Assembly (NCBI RefSeq): GCF_026627445.1
Contig: NZ_JAPNLJ010000035.1
Coordinates: 28,045 to 92,044 of the forward strand
DNA from: Streptomyces sp. H27-H1
GTDB taxonomy: Bacteria; Actinomycetota; Actinomycetes; Streptomycetales; Streptomycetaceae
Length of the DNA: 64,000 nt
Direction: 5' to 3'
Shown here: in pieces, positions 7,997 to 15,825 of the stretch
How the letters are laid out: each line of letters opens with the position of its first letter
How positions within the stretch are numbered: position 1 is the first letter of the stretch
Notes under the pieces: generated by a model
Seen by the model: only the letters and a program-made list of their open reading frames with translations
What the model was told of the DNA's origin: nothing
The model's database searches: none
Translations under genes and position numbers: made by a program

Positions 7997-8947
7997 CTAG
8001 TCCGACGGCCGCGCGCTCTCCGGCCCGTCGGGCCCGATCCGCACCAGCCGGCGCATCCGGACGATCAGCAGCTCCCGGCCGTCGTCGAGGCGCACGGCGT
8101 TCGAGTCCCCGGCCGCCCGGAACTCCGCCGCCGCCCGCTCGTACCCCGCACGCCGGGCCGCCGGCAGCTCGTACACGGCGGGCCGGAGCGGGGTCAGGGT
8201 GTGCACCAGCGCCCTGCGGGCCGCGTGCGGGCTCGACAGCACCTCGGACGCGGGCTGCCAGCCCGCCGCCGTGCGCTCGAGCACCCGGTAGGCGGTCGGC
8301 AGCAGCACGATCCCGGCGTGTGTGCGCAGCGCGCTCCGCGAGTCCGCCCGCACCTGGGCCGGGTAGCGCGTGCTGCGGTAGTGCAGGCCCATCAGCGCGA
8401 GTCGCTCGGAGGCCTCCATGACGCTCGCCGCCGCGATGTGGTCGATCACGAAGCCCTCGTCGACGTCCGGGCCCCGGGTTTCCGGCTCCCAGTCGCGCAC
8501 GGCCGGCTCCGGATCGGTGGGCCGGGGCGGCTCGAGCCCTTCCCCGTTGCCGTAGACGATCTCCTCGCACCGCACCAGCCGGTAGCGGGTGCCGGCCGCG
8601 GTCACCTCGTCGACCGGCTCCGTCTCCAGCCGCGCCACGGCCGCCAGCAGCTCCCGGCGGACCGCCCGGTCCTCCGTGTCGTCCTTGGCCCGCAACCACA
8701 GGGCGGAGTTCAGCCGGTCCCGGGCGTCCTGCGGAAACCCGCAGGCGACCGGGGTCAGCACCCGCCACCGGTGCCCGTCGCCCACGTCCTGGGCGGCGAT
8801 TCCGAAGAGCGGCCCCCGGATGATGTAGTGCGCGTACCGCCGCGCGGCGTCGGAGGCATCGGCCTCCTGTGCGGCGGCCACCGGATGCTTCGCGTGCTCG
8901 ACGTTCATGTAGAGGTGCTCGCGCCCGGGGGGTACCTCGCTGCTCAT
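7997..8947 (-). CDS. DUF5954 family protein
   Basis: A 316-residue soluble protein of the DUF5954 family, found mostly in streptomycetes and without known function. Segments I recognise are ARRYAHYIIRGPLFGIA, DRLNSALWLRAKDDTEDR, LETEPVDEVTAAGTRYRLVR and EGLEPPRPTDPEP. No signal peptide, membrane helix or enzyme motif is visible. The start is uncertain: ATG at 8947 gives a plausible N-terminus but has no clear ribosome site, and an ATG about 30 bases further in is also possible. It runs the same way as the DapA-like gene 110 bases upstream, but the gap suggests its own promoter. Confidence 0.8.
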   Translation of the reverse strand: MSSEVPPGREHLYMNVEHAKHPVAAAQEADASDAARRYAHYIIRGPLFGIAAQDVGDGHRWRVLTPVACGFPQDARDRLNSALWLRAKDDTEDRAVRRELLAAVARLETEPVDEVTAAGTRYRLVRCEEIVYGNGEGLEPPRPTDPEPAVRDWEPETRGPDVDEGFVIDHIAAASVMEASERLALMGLHYRSTRYPAQVRADSRSALRTHAGIVLLPTAYRVLERTAAGWQPASEVLSSPHAARRALVHTLTPLRPAVYELPAARRAGYERAAAEFRAAGDSNAVRLDDGRELLIVRMRRLVRIGPDGPESARPSD

Positions 8948-9056
8948 CCCGCATTCTGGGCACAGCTCCGGACCGGCCGCCGGGAGCATGGGCAACTCGG
9001 CCCCGAACAGACGACGGTGTGCTAGCCGGAGAGAGTGGACTCCTCCGGCCACAGCG

Positions 9057-9974
9057 CTAGAGCGCCGCCAGTTCCCGCAGCGCCGCAGCGACCGATTCCC
9101 TGCCCGCCGGCAGCAGGGGGAGGCGTACCTCCGGGGTCGGGATGCGGCCCTGCGCGCACAACACCCCCTTGATGACAGCAGGGTTGGGCTCCGTGAAGAG
9201 GGTCGCGGAGAGCCGGGCCAGCGTGTGGCCCAGAGCGCGTGCCCGGTCCGCCTCGCCCGCCCTCCAGGCGGCCGCCAGCTCGACGAACCGGGCCGTCGCG
9301 ATATGGGCCGAGGCGAGGACCCCGCCCGCCGCGCCGAGTGCCAGCAGTGGCGAGAGGAAGGCGTCGTCGCCCGCCAACACCGCGAAGCCGTCCGGTAGAT
9401 CACCGAGCAGCGCCACCGCTTCCCCGTCGAGCGAGCCGACCGCGTACTTCACCGCGGCCACCCCGGGCAGCGCCCCGATCTCCCGCAGCAGGGACGCGTC
9501 CAGCGGCAGCCCGGTCCGGTACGGGACGTGATAGACGATCAGCGGTACCGGGCTCGTCCGCGCCAGCCGCTCGAAGTGCGCGAGCACCCCGGCGGCCGAG
9601 GGCCGTACGAACGCGGGCACGGTCACCAGCGCGGCCCGCGCCTCGGGCCACCGCCCCAGCCGGGCCAGCGACTCCTCGGCAGCCCGGGTTCCGCTCGCCC
9701 CGGCGCCCACGGTCAGCGCCGCCCCGCGCTCCCGGCAGACCCGGGCGCAGACGTCGGTGACGAGGTCGCGCTCCGCCTCGTCGAGGGCGGCCGGCTCGCC
9801 GGTGGTGCCGAGCGCCACGATCCCGGTGGCCCCCGCGTCGAGCACCTCATGGGCGATCGCCTCCAGGGCGTCGTAGGCGACCTCCCCGGTGGAGGCGAAG
9901 GGGGTGATCAGCGGTACGTGGATCCCCTGAGGGGCGTGTGCGGTGGGCGGCGGCGTTCTCGGAGTCTGGGTCAT
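9057..9974 (-). CDS. DapA/NanA-family aldolase (dihydrodipicolinate synthase-like)
   Basis: A 305-residue TIM-barrel aldolase of the DapA/N-acetylneuraminate lyase family, which joins or splits 2-oxo acids such as pyruvate through a lysine Schiff base. The signatures are GTTGE (56-60), YHVPYRTG (148-155, catalytic Tyr148) and AAVKYAVG (Schiff-base Lys176). Residues after the barrel complete the usual length. It is divergent from a LysR regulator with a LysR box between, a typical arrangement for a catabolic aldolase with its own regulator rather than for the lysine-biosynthesis enzyme. The exact substrate cannot be assigned. Confidence 0.85.
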   Translation of the reverse strand: MTQTPRTPPPTAHAPQGIHVPLITPFASTGEVAYDALEAIAHEVLDAGATGIVALGTTGEPAALDEAERDLVTDVCARVCRERGAALTVGAGASGTRAAEESLARLGRWPEARAALVTVPAFVRPSAAGVLAHFERLARTSPVPLIVYHVPYRTGLPLDASLLREIGALPGVAAVKYAVGSLDGEAVALLGDLPDGFAVLAGDDAFLSPLLALGAAGGVLASAHIATARFVELAAAWRAGEADRARALGHTLARLSATLFTEPNPAVIKGVLCAQGRIPTPEVRLPLLPAGRESVAAALRELAAL

Positions 9975-10019
9975 GGGTCGAGCCTGGACCGTCCCGAGCA
10001 TCGAATCCAGTTCGCGTTT

Positions 10020-10036
10020 CTTACCTGAACCGTAAG
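10020..10036. promoter_or_regulatory. LysR box in the aldolase-lysR gap
   Basis: CTTAC (10020-10024) and GTAAG (10032-10036) form an inverted repeat with a 7-base centre, containing the T-N11-A core of LysR boxes. It lies eight bases before the lysR ATG, where binding would repress lysR, and within about 50 bases of the divergent aldolase start. Confidence 0.55.
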
Positions 10037-10044
10037 CTGATCCG

Positions 10045-11007
10045 ATGCTCGATGTACGACGCCTGCGCCTGCTGCGCGAACTGGCCCACCGCGGGACCAT
10101 CGCCGCGGTCGCCGATGCGCTCTCCTTCAGCCCTTCGGCGGTGTCCCAGCAGCTCTCGGTCCTCGAACGGGAGGCCGGACTGCCCCTGCTGGAACGCACC
10201 GGGCGCCGGGTCCGGCTCACGCCCGCCGGGCAGAACCTGGTCCGCCGCGCCGACGCGGTGCTGGAGCTGCTGGAGCGGGCCGACGCCGAGCTCGCCCAGG
10301 CGCGCGGCGGACTCGCCGGAGCACTGCGGATCGGCTCCTTCCCCACCGCGACCCGGGCGATCGTGCCGGCGGCCCTGGCAGCCCTGGCCCGCCGGCACCC
10401 GGGACTGGAGCCGATGGTGTCCGAAACCGACCCGGCGGCGGTCGCGGACGCGCTGCGGGCCGGGGACCTGGACGTGGCCCTGATTCACGCGTACGACTTC
10501 GTTCCCGCGCCGCAGGAGCCGGGGCTCGCCACCGAACCGCTCTACCGCGAGGCGATGTACCTGGCGGGTCCGGCCGGCGCCGTGGCCCCTGCCGTGGCCC
10601 CTGCCGTGGCCCCTGCCGGGGTTCCGGCCGGGGTTCCCGGGGCGGGCGGAGCCGGGCAGCGCGCGTTGCTCCGTGCGCACGCCGACGAGCCCTGGATCAC
10701 CGCCACGCCCGGCACGCTCTGCCACGCCATGACCGTGCGGGCCTGCCGGGACGCCGGGTTCACGCCACGGATCCGCCACCAGGTGGACGAGTTCGCCACC
10801 GTGCTCGCCCTGGTCGCGGCCGGCCAGGGAGTGGCCGTGGTGCCGCAGCTCGGGATCACCGGGCACGCGGATCCGGCCGTCGCGCTCACCCGCCTCGCCA
10901 TGGAGCGCCGCACCAACGTGGCCTTCCGCAGCGGAGCCGCCGCCCACCCCGCCGTGGCCGCCTTCGGCGCGGCCCTGCGGGAGGCGCTGCCGCCCGAACT
11001 GGCCTAG
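10045..11007 (+). CDS. LysR-family transcriptional regulator
   Basis: A 320-residue LysR regulator. The N-terminal winged helix-turn-helix runs from MLDVRRLRLLRELAHRGTI through SPSAVSQQLSVLEREAG to RLTPAGQNLV; the C-terminal periplasmic-binding-like effector domain starts near GALRIGSF. An odd Ala/Val/Pro/Gly stretch at about residues 179-200 comes from three tandem 12-bp units (10579-10614) followed by degenerate copies, and probably forms a loop between effector subdomains. It is divergent from the DapA-like aldolase, its likely target. Its TAG stop lies inside the CTAG target of the IS481 element that follows, and the coding sequence is intact. Confidence 0.9.
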   Translation: MLDVRRLRLLRELAHRGTIAAVADALSFSPSAVSQQLSVLEREAGLPLLERTGRRVRLTPAGQNLVRRADAVLELLERADAELAQARGGLAGALRIGSFPTATRAIVPAALAALARRHPGLEPMVSETDPAAVADALRAGDLDVALIHAYDFVPAPQEPGLATEPLYREAMYLAGPAGAVAPAVAPAVAPAGVPAGVPGAGGAGQRALLRAHADEPWITATPGTLCHAMTVRACRDAGFTPRIRHQVDEFATVLALVAAGQGVAVVPQLGITGHADPAVALTRLAMERRTNVAFRSGAAAHPAVAAFGAALREALPPELA

Positions 11008-11008
11008 G
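11003..11008. repeat. Target-site copy, left flank of the IS481 element
   Basis: CCTAGG, matching CCTAGC at 12075-12080 in five of six bases and the NCTAGN consensus of IS481 targets. The CTAG inside gives the TAG stops of both lysR (plus strand) and the transposase (minus strand). Confidence 0.7.
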
Positions 11009-11954
11009 TGTATTGCCCTGTGAGGTTGGGGACGCGGCTGGCGGGTGGTTTGCCTGCGAGTGTGGTGTGTCCGCGGTGGTGATTGTAGGTGTGGAGCCAC
11101 TGGGGGTAGGCGTCGCGTCGTTCTTGTTCTGACCGGTAGGGGTGGGCGTAGGCCCACTCCTCGAGCAGGGTGCGGTTGAGGCGTTCGACTTTGCCGTTGG
11201 TCTGGGGCCGGTAGGGCCGGGTTCGCTTGTGGGTGATCCTGGCCGCTGCCAGTAGATCCCGCCAGGCATATGACTTGTAGCAGGAGCCGTTGTCGGTCAG
11301 GACGCGTTCGACGGTGATCCCGACGCTGGTGTAGTAGGCCTGGGCCCGCTGCCAGAACGCGGTGGCGGTTTCTTTCTTCTCGTCGGGCAGGATTTCGCTG
11401 TAGGCGAGGCGGGAGTGGTCGTCGACGGCGGTGTGGATGTACTGGTAGCCGGCCCCGCGCTTCTTGCGGCCGTCCTGGCGTCCGCGGGTCTTGTGGCCGC
11501 CGCCGTCGGGGATGTTGCCGAGTTTCTTGATGTCGACGTGGACCAGTTCACCCGGGCGTTCGCGTTCGTAGCGGCGTATGACACGGCCGGTCGCGCGGTC
11601 GAGGTGGGTCAGGCGGGCGATCCGGTACCGGGTCAGGATCCGGTGGACGGTGGAAGGGACCAGCCGCAGGTGGTGGGCGATGCGGGCCGGTCCCCACCGG
11701 CGCAGGACGCGGACCTTGATGATCCGGCGTTCGGTGCGGGTGGGTGTCCGCTTGGGGCTGCGGTGGGGGCGCGAGGAGTGGTCGGCCATGCCGGCCTCAC
11801 CGGAGGCCCGGTAGCGGGCGGCCCACCTCTGGGCGGTGGTCGCTGACACCTGGAACCGCTCGGCGGCACGCCGCAGCGGCCAGCCGTCCACGGCCACGCA
11901 GCGGGCCAGCCGCAGGCGTCCGGTCTCGGTCAGGGGTGCATTACGGTGGGGCAT
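11004..11954 (-). CDS. IS481-family transposase
   Basis: A 316-residue DDE transposase of the IS481 family. The N-terminus has a paired helix-turn-helix (RAAERFQVSATTAQRWAARY and a second near STVHRILTRYRI). The integrase core shows the catalytic triad in HVDIKKLG, VLTDNGSCY and NGKVERLNRTLLEEW. The start is MPHRNAPLTETG; an extended version upstream runs into the element's end. The stop TAG (11004-11006) is supplied by the CTAG target sequence outside the element. The frame is unbroken, so it may be active. Confidence 0.93.
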   Translation of the reverse strand: MPHRNAPLTETGRLRLARCVAVDGWPLRRAAERFQVSATTAQRWAARYRASGEAGMADHSSRPHRSPKRTPTRTERRIIKVRVLRRWGPARIAHHLRLVPSTVHRILTRYRIARLTHLDRATGRVIRRYERERPGELVHVDIKKLGNIPDGGGHKTRGRQDGRKKRGAGYQYIHTAVDDHSRLAYSEILPDEKKETATAFWQRAQAYYTSVGITVERVLTDNGSCYKSYAWRDLLAAARITHKRTRPYRPQTNGKVERLNRTLLEEWAYAHPYRSEQERRDAYPQWLHTYNHHRGHTTLAGKPPASRVPNLTGQYT

Positions 11955-12074
11955 GAGGGCCTTTCTGGTCGGTGTAGACGTCGCAATCCACACCGAACCC
12001 GGAAGGCCCTCACCCATTCAAGATCCCTCAGCCGAGACCTACATCACCCGTCCACAACCTCCCGGGACAGAAGA
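11009..12074 (-). mobile_element. IS481-family insertion sequence, 1066 bp
   Basis: The left end begins TGTATTGCCCTGTGAGG (11009 on) and the right end, read inward, TCTTCTGTCCCGGGAGG (12074 back); the 23-bp ends match at 16 positions as inverted repeats. One transposase gene fills nearly the whole element. It is flanked by CCTAGG (11003-11008) and CCTAGC (12075-12080), fitting the 6-bp NCTAGN duplication known for the family, with one mismatch. Joining the flanks restores an ordinary end of the lysR gene, so the insertion did no coding damage. Confidence 0.85.
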
Positions 12075-12080
12075 CCTAGC
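12075..12080. repeat. Target-site copy, right flank of the IS481 element
   Basis: CCTAGC, the partner of the left flank copy. The single difference at the last base suggests either an old insertion or a later point change. Confidence 0.65.
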
Positions 12081-12244
12081 GCTCCCGCGGCGGCCCGACG
12101 CGCCGGGGCGGTGGGGCACGGGGGCGCGGCGGCGCGGGGCAACTCCCGCGCGCGGGACAGCGCGTGTACGTTGGCCGGACCGGCGGAGCCCTCGCGGAGC
12201 CGCCGGTGCAGTCGACGAGACCGTGAACGAGAACGGGGTAGCAC

Positions 12245-13330
12245 GTGACGCATCGCGTACGAGGGGTCATCGCCCGGAGCAAGGGCGCGCCGGTGGAGAC
12301 CACGACGATCCTCGTGCCCGACCCGGGCCCCGGCGAGGCGCTCGTACGGGTCCAGGCCTGCGGGGTGTGCCACACCGACCTGCACTACCGGGAGGGCGGG
12401 ATCAACGACGAGTTCCCCTTCCTGCTGGGCCACGAGGCCGCCGGGGTCGTCGAATCGGTCGGACCGGACGTCACCTCCGTCGCACCCGGTGACTTCGTCG
12501 TCCTCAACTGGCGGGCGGTGTGCGGGAGCTGCCGGGCCTGCAAGCGCGGCCGCCCCTGGTATTGCTTCGCCACGCACAACGCCACCCAGCCCATGACCCT
12601 CGAGGACGGCACCCCGCTCTCCCCGGCCCTCGGCATCGGGGCCTTCGCCGAGAAGACCCTGGTGGCCGCCGGTCAGTGCACCAAGGTGGACCCGGCGGCC
12701 TCGCCCGCCGCCGCCGGACTGCTCGGCTGCGGGGTGATGGCCGGCCTCGGAGCCGCCCTGAACACCGGCAACGTCGAGCGCGGCGACTCCGTGGCCGTCA
12801 TCGGCTGCGGGGGAGTGGGCAACGCCGCCGTCGCCGGGGCCAGGCTGGCCGGGGCCTCGCGGATCATCGCCGTGGACCTGGACGACCGGAAGCTGGAGTG
12901 GGCGCGGGGACTCGGCGCCACGCACACCGTCAACGGCGGGACCGAGGACGTCGTCAAGGCCATCCAGAAGCTGACCGGCGGCAACGGCGCCGACGTGGTC
13001 ATCGATGCCGTCGGCCGCCCCGAGACGTACCGCCAGGCGTTCTACGCCCGCGACCTGGCCGGCACGGTGGTGCTGGTCGGCGTCCCGACGCCGGAGATGC
13101 GCCTCGAACTCCCGCTGCTGGACGTCTTCGGGCGCGGCGGTGCCCTGAAGTCCTCCTGGTACGGGGACTGCCTGCCCGAGCGGGACTTCCCGCTGCTCAT
13201 CGACCTCTACCTGCAAGGGCGCCTCGACCTCGACGCGTTCGTCTCCGAGCGGATCGCACTGGACGGGGTCGAGGCCGCCTTCGAGCGGATGGAACGGGGC
13301 GAGGTGCTCCGCTCGGTGGTCGAGTTCTGA
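12245..13330 (+). CDS. mscR: S-(hydroxymethyl)mycothiol dehydrogenase
   Basis: A 361-residue zinc alcohol dehydrogenase of the MDR family that oxidises S-hydroxymethyl-mycothiol, the adduct of formaldehyde with mycothiol, the thiol of actinobacteria. Catalytic zinc ligands are Cys42 in GVCHTD, His63 in LGHEAAG and a later Cys; the structural zinc site is the four cysteines in CGSCRACKRGRPWYC (93-107). The NAD fold begins at VIGCGGVGNAA. GTG at 12245 follows a purine-rich stretch. In many actinobacteria a metallo-beta-lactamase-fold gene follows directly; here an unrelated hydrolase does. A short hairpin ends the transcript. Confidence 0.9.
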   Translation: MTHRVRGVIARSKGAPVETTTILVPDPGPGEALVRVQACGVCHTDLHYREGGINDEFPFLLGHEAAGVVESVGPDVTSVAPGDFVVLNWRAVCGSCRACKRGRPWYCFATHNATQPMTLEDGTPLSPALGIGAFAEKTLVAAGQCTKVDPAASPAAAGLLGCGVMAGLGAALNTGNVERGDSVAVIGCGGVGNAAVAGARLAGASRIIAVDLDDRKLEWARGLGATHTVNGGTEDVVKAIQKLTGGNGADVVIDAVGRPETYRQAFYARDLAGTVVLVGVPTPEMRLELPLLDVFGRGGALKSSWYGDCLPERDFPLLIDLYLQGRLDLDAFVSERIALDGVEAAFERMERGEVLRSVVEF

Positions 13331-13351
13331 CCCGCCTCCAAACCACCGCGG

Positions 13352-13371
13352 CCCGGCCCGCCGCGGCCGGG
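13352..13371 (+). terminator. Hairpin after the mycothiol dehydrogenase gene
   Basis: CCCGGCC and GGCCGGG pair around a 6-base loop 22 bases after the stop. There is no T run, as is usual in this G+C range. Confidence 0.45.
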
Positions 13372-13503
13372 TCCACCCGGCCCGGGGCCCGGCGCCGGTA
13401 AGGGCCATGACCATAATTCGGCCCGTACTAGACTCGGGGCACCGCCAGATCCGTACCCCCCGGCCGCGACCCGGCCGGGGCAGAGGTACCCGAGGGGCCT
13501 TCC

Positions 13504-14814
13504 GTGACCGCCAGCGCCAGCTACCGCCAGCCCGGTGTCGTCCTCACCGACCACCGGTTCAGCGTGCCCCTCGACCACGCCCGCCCCGACGGCGAGCGCA
13601 TCGACCTGTACGCGCGCGAACTGGTCGCCACCGGCAAGGACCCCCAGTCCCTGCCCTGGCTGCTCTACCTGGAGGGCGGTCCCGGCTTCGGCGCCCGCCG
13701 GTTCACCGGCCGGCAGGCCTGGCTGGAGCGGGCCCTGGCCGAGTACCGGGTCCTGCTCCTCGACCAGCGCGGCACGGGCCGCTCCACCCCGGTCAACCGG
13801 CAGACCCTGCCGCTGCGCGGCGCCCCCGCGCAGCAGGCCGAGTACCTCGCCCACTTCCGCGCCGACTCCATCGTGCGCGACGCCGAGACCATCCGCCCGC
13901 TCCTCACCGGCGGCGCGCCCTGGACGGTCCTCGGCCAGAGCTTCGGCGGCTTCTGCGTCACCCACTACCTGGGCGCCGCGCCCGAGGGGCTGACCGCCGC
14001 CCTCATCACCGGTGGGCTGCCCTCCCTCGACGCCACCGCGGCCGAGGTGTACGAAGCCGCGTACCCCCGCATCGAGCGCAAGAACCGGGCGCACTACGCC
14101 CGCTACCCCATGGACGTGGACCGGGCCCGCCGCATCGCCGCCCACCTCCTCGAGAGCCCGGCCGAACTCCCCGGCGGATACCGGCTGACGGCCGAGGCCT
14201 TCCAGTCCCTGGGCCTCCTCCTCGGCGGCTCGGACGGCAGCCACCAGCTGCACTACCTGCTGGAGGACGCCTTCGTCCCCACCCCGGCCGGACCCGCGCT
14301 CTCCGACGCCTTCCTGGAGGCCGTGCACGCCCAGCTGTCCTTCGCCGGGCACCCCCTCTACGCCCTGCTCCACGAGGCGATCTACATTCAGGACCCGCAA
14401 GCGCCCATCGGCTGGGCCGCCGAGCGGGTCCGCACCGGCCATCCGCGCTTCGACGCCGCCAAGACCCTCGCGGGCGCGGAGCCGCTCTACTTCACCGGTG
14501 AGACCATCCACCCCTGGCACTTCGACTGCGATCCGGCGCTCGCCCCGCTGCGCGAGACCGCGGAGCTGCTGCTGGCACGCACCGGCTGGACCCCGCTGTA
14601 CGACCGGGCGCGGCTCGCCGCCAACGAGGTGCCGGTGGCCGCGGCCGTCTACCACGACGACATGTACGTGGACACCGAGCACTCCCTGGCCACCGCCCGC
14701 GCCGTCCGGGGGCTGAAGACCTGGGTGACGGACGAGTTCGAACACGACGGGGTCCGTGCAGGCGGCCCGCGCGTCCTGGACCGGCTGCTGGCGCTCGTAC
14801 GGGACGAGGCCTGA
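13504..14814 (+). CDS. Alpha/beta hydrolase, proline iminopeptidase-like (S33)
   Basis: A 436-residue cytoplasmic peptidase-like hydrolase of the S33 group, which removes N-terminal residues such as proline from short peptides. Signatures: LEGGPGFG (oxyanion hole, 56-63), LLLDQRGTGRS, the nucleophile elbow GQSFGG (Ser146), an acid in YHDDMYVD and the catalytic histidine in EFEHDGVR near the end. A helical cap of roughly 200 residues sits between the elbow and the acid, longer than in classic esterases. GTG at 13504 begins a good N-terminus. It seems to be a single-gene unit. Confidence 0.87.
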   Translation: MTASASYRQPGVVLTDHRFSVPLDHARPDGERIDLYARELVATGKDPQSLPWLLYLEGGPGFGARRFTGRQAWLERALAEYRVLLLDQRGTGRSTPVNRQTLPLRGAPAQQAEYLAHFRADSIVRDAETIRPLLTGGAPWTVLGQSFGGFCVTHYLGAAPEGLTAALITGGLPSLDATAAEVYEAAYPRIERKNRAHYARYPMDVDRARRIAAHLLESPAELPGGYRLTAEAFQSLGLLLGGSDGSHQLHYLLEDAFVPTPAGPALSDAFLEAVHAQLSFAGHPLYALLHEAIYIQDPQAPIGWAAERVRTGHPRFDAAKTLAGAEPLYFTGETIHPWHFDCDPALAPLRETAELLLARTGWTPLYDRARLAANEVPVAAAVYHDDMYVDTEHSLATARAVRGLKTWVTDEFEHDGVRAGGPRVLDRLLALVRDEA

Positions 14815-14826
14815 GCCCCCGCGAAG

Positions 14827-15339
14827 TCAGGGGACCGGCACTCCCGTTCGGAGGAAGTACAAACCGGTGAGGCGTCCGTCCGCGTCGAAGGTGACGCGGA
14901 ATTCTCCGGGCCGCTTCGCCATGCGCAGGGGCACGTTGACCACGGTCCCCTGGAGGGACGCGACCTGCTGCGGATCCCCGTGTGACCGGTAAGCCCCGAA
15001 CTGCTCCTGGTAGTCCTTCCAGGACGTCGCGAGCGACTCGGGAGACGCTTGGTGCCGGATCGTCTCGTCGAAGCGGTTCGAGACGGCGGTGAAGTCGCCT
15101 CGCACCACCTCCTCGAGCGTATCGAGTGCGAGCCGCTCGTCATCGGCCCGGGCAGGCACCGTCATCACAGCCGGGGCCATGACCCGCGCGACCTCCGCGG
15201 GGGCGTGGGTCATGGCCACACCCGGCGTGGAACCGCTGGTCAGCAGCAACGCACTGGAAGCCAGCACCGCCGCGGGGACGACCTGAACCACTCGCCGCTT
15301 CCGGCCACGCGTCGCGCCTTTGCCGCACATCAGGACCAT
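14827..15339 (-). CDS. Secreted DUF3887-like protein
   Basis: A 170-residue exported protein. The start MVLMCGKGATRGRKRR and the hydrophobic run VVPAAVLASSALLLTSG make a signal peptide. The mature part, ERLALDTLEEVVRGDFTAV to the end, resembles the DUF3887 fold (NTF2-like), with GTVVNVPLRMAKRPGEFRV and FDADGRLTGLYFLRTG as its last strands. DUF3887 domains often precede secreted hydrolases; here it stands alone. GGAGAAGGAGAGG precedes the ATG at 15339. A role outside the cell is likely but unknown. Confidence 0.7.
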   Translation of the reverse strand: MVLMCGKGATRGRKRRVVQVVPAAVLASSALLLTSGSTPGVAMTHAPAEVARVMAPAVMTVPARADDERLALDTLEEVVRGDFTAVSNRFDETIRHQASPESLATSWKDYQEQFGAYRSHGDPQQVASLQGTVVNVPLRMAKRPGEFRVTFDADGRLTGLYFLRTGVPVP

Positions 15340-15453
15340 GGCCCTCTCCTTCTCCCGTTCGAGAGGCCCGGAGGATTCGCCTGGGACGCCGCCCTTCATG
15401 CTAGGGCGGCCCCATGGCGGTCGCATGTCGGCTGCCGGAAGGCGCCCGAGGTC

Positions 15454-15807
15454 TCAGGCGCCCGGTCCGGGCGGCTCCACGAAGGTTTGGGTCAGGTGGG
15501 CGGCGGCCAGCAGGGCGCGCCGGCGCACCGCCAGGGCCAGGACCTCCCGCGAGGCTCGGGCGGCGGCCCGGTCGCGTTCGGGGGAGTACGGGACCGCCGG
15601 ATCGGCCCGCTGTACCGCATGGACCAGTACGTCACCGGTGACCAGTCCCACACCGGGTCCGCCCGGTCCAGGGCCGCCACTTCCGCGCTCTGTACGGGCG
15701 GCCCGCCCCCAGGCGGCCGCGCTCGCCCCCGGGAACGCCGTGCGCGCCGGCTCGAAGAACGAGCCGGTGGCGTCCAGGAGGGCCACCACGCGCCCTTGAA
15801 TATCCAT
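15454..15807 (-). CDS. Small conserved-looking hypothetical protein
   Basis: A 117-residue product I do not recognise. It begins MDIQGRVVALLDATGSFFEPA, has a Gly/Pro-rich middle, and ends with an Ala/Leu-rich helix (ALAVRRRALLAAAHLTQTF). No signal, membrane segment or enzyme motif is seen. Its start is 18 bases from that of the PIG-L gene on the opposite strand, so the two share a short divergent promoter region. Codon use looks normal for the window, which favours a real gene. Confidence 0.55.
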   Translation of the reverse strand: MDIQGRVVALLDATGSFFEPARTAFPGASAAAWGRAARTERGSGGPGPGGPGVGLVTGDVLVHAVQRADPAVPYSPERDRAAARASREVLALAVRRRALLAAAHLTQTFVEPPGPGA

Positions 15808-15825
15808 TCGCCTATTGTGCGACGT

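Noticed and set aside
11004..12017. Disruption of the LysR gene by the IS481 element
   Set aside because: The LysR frame is complete; its TAG stop lies in the target CTAG and only the downstream flank is displaced.
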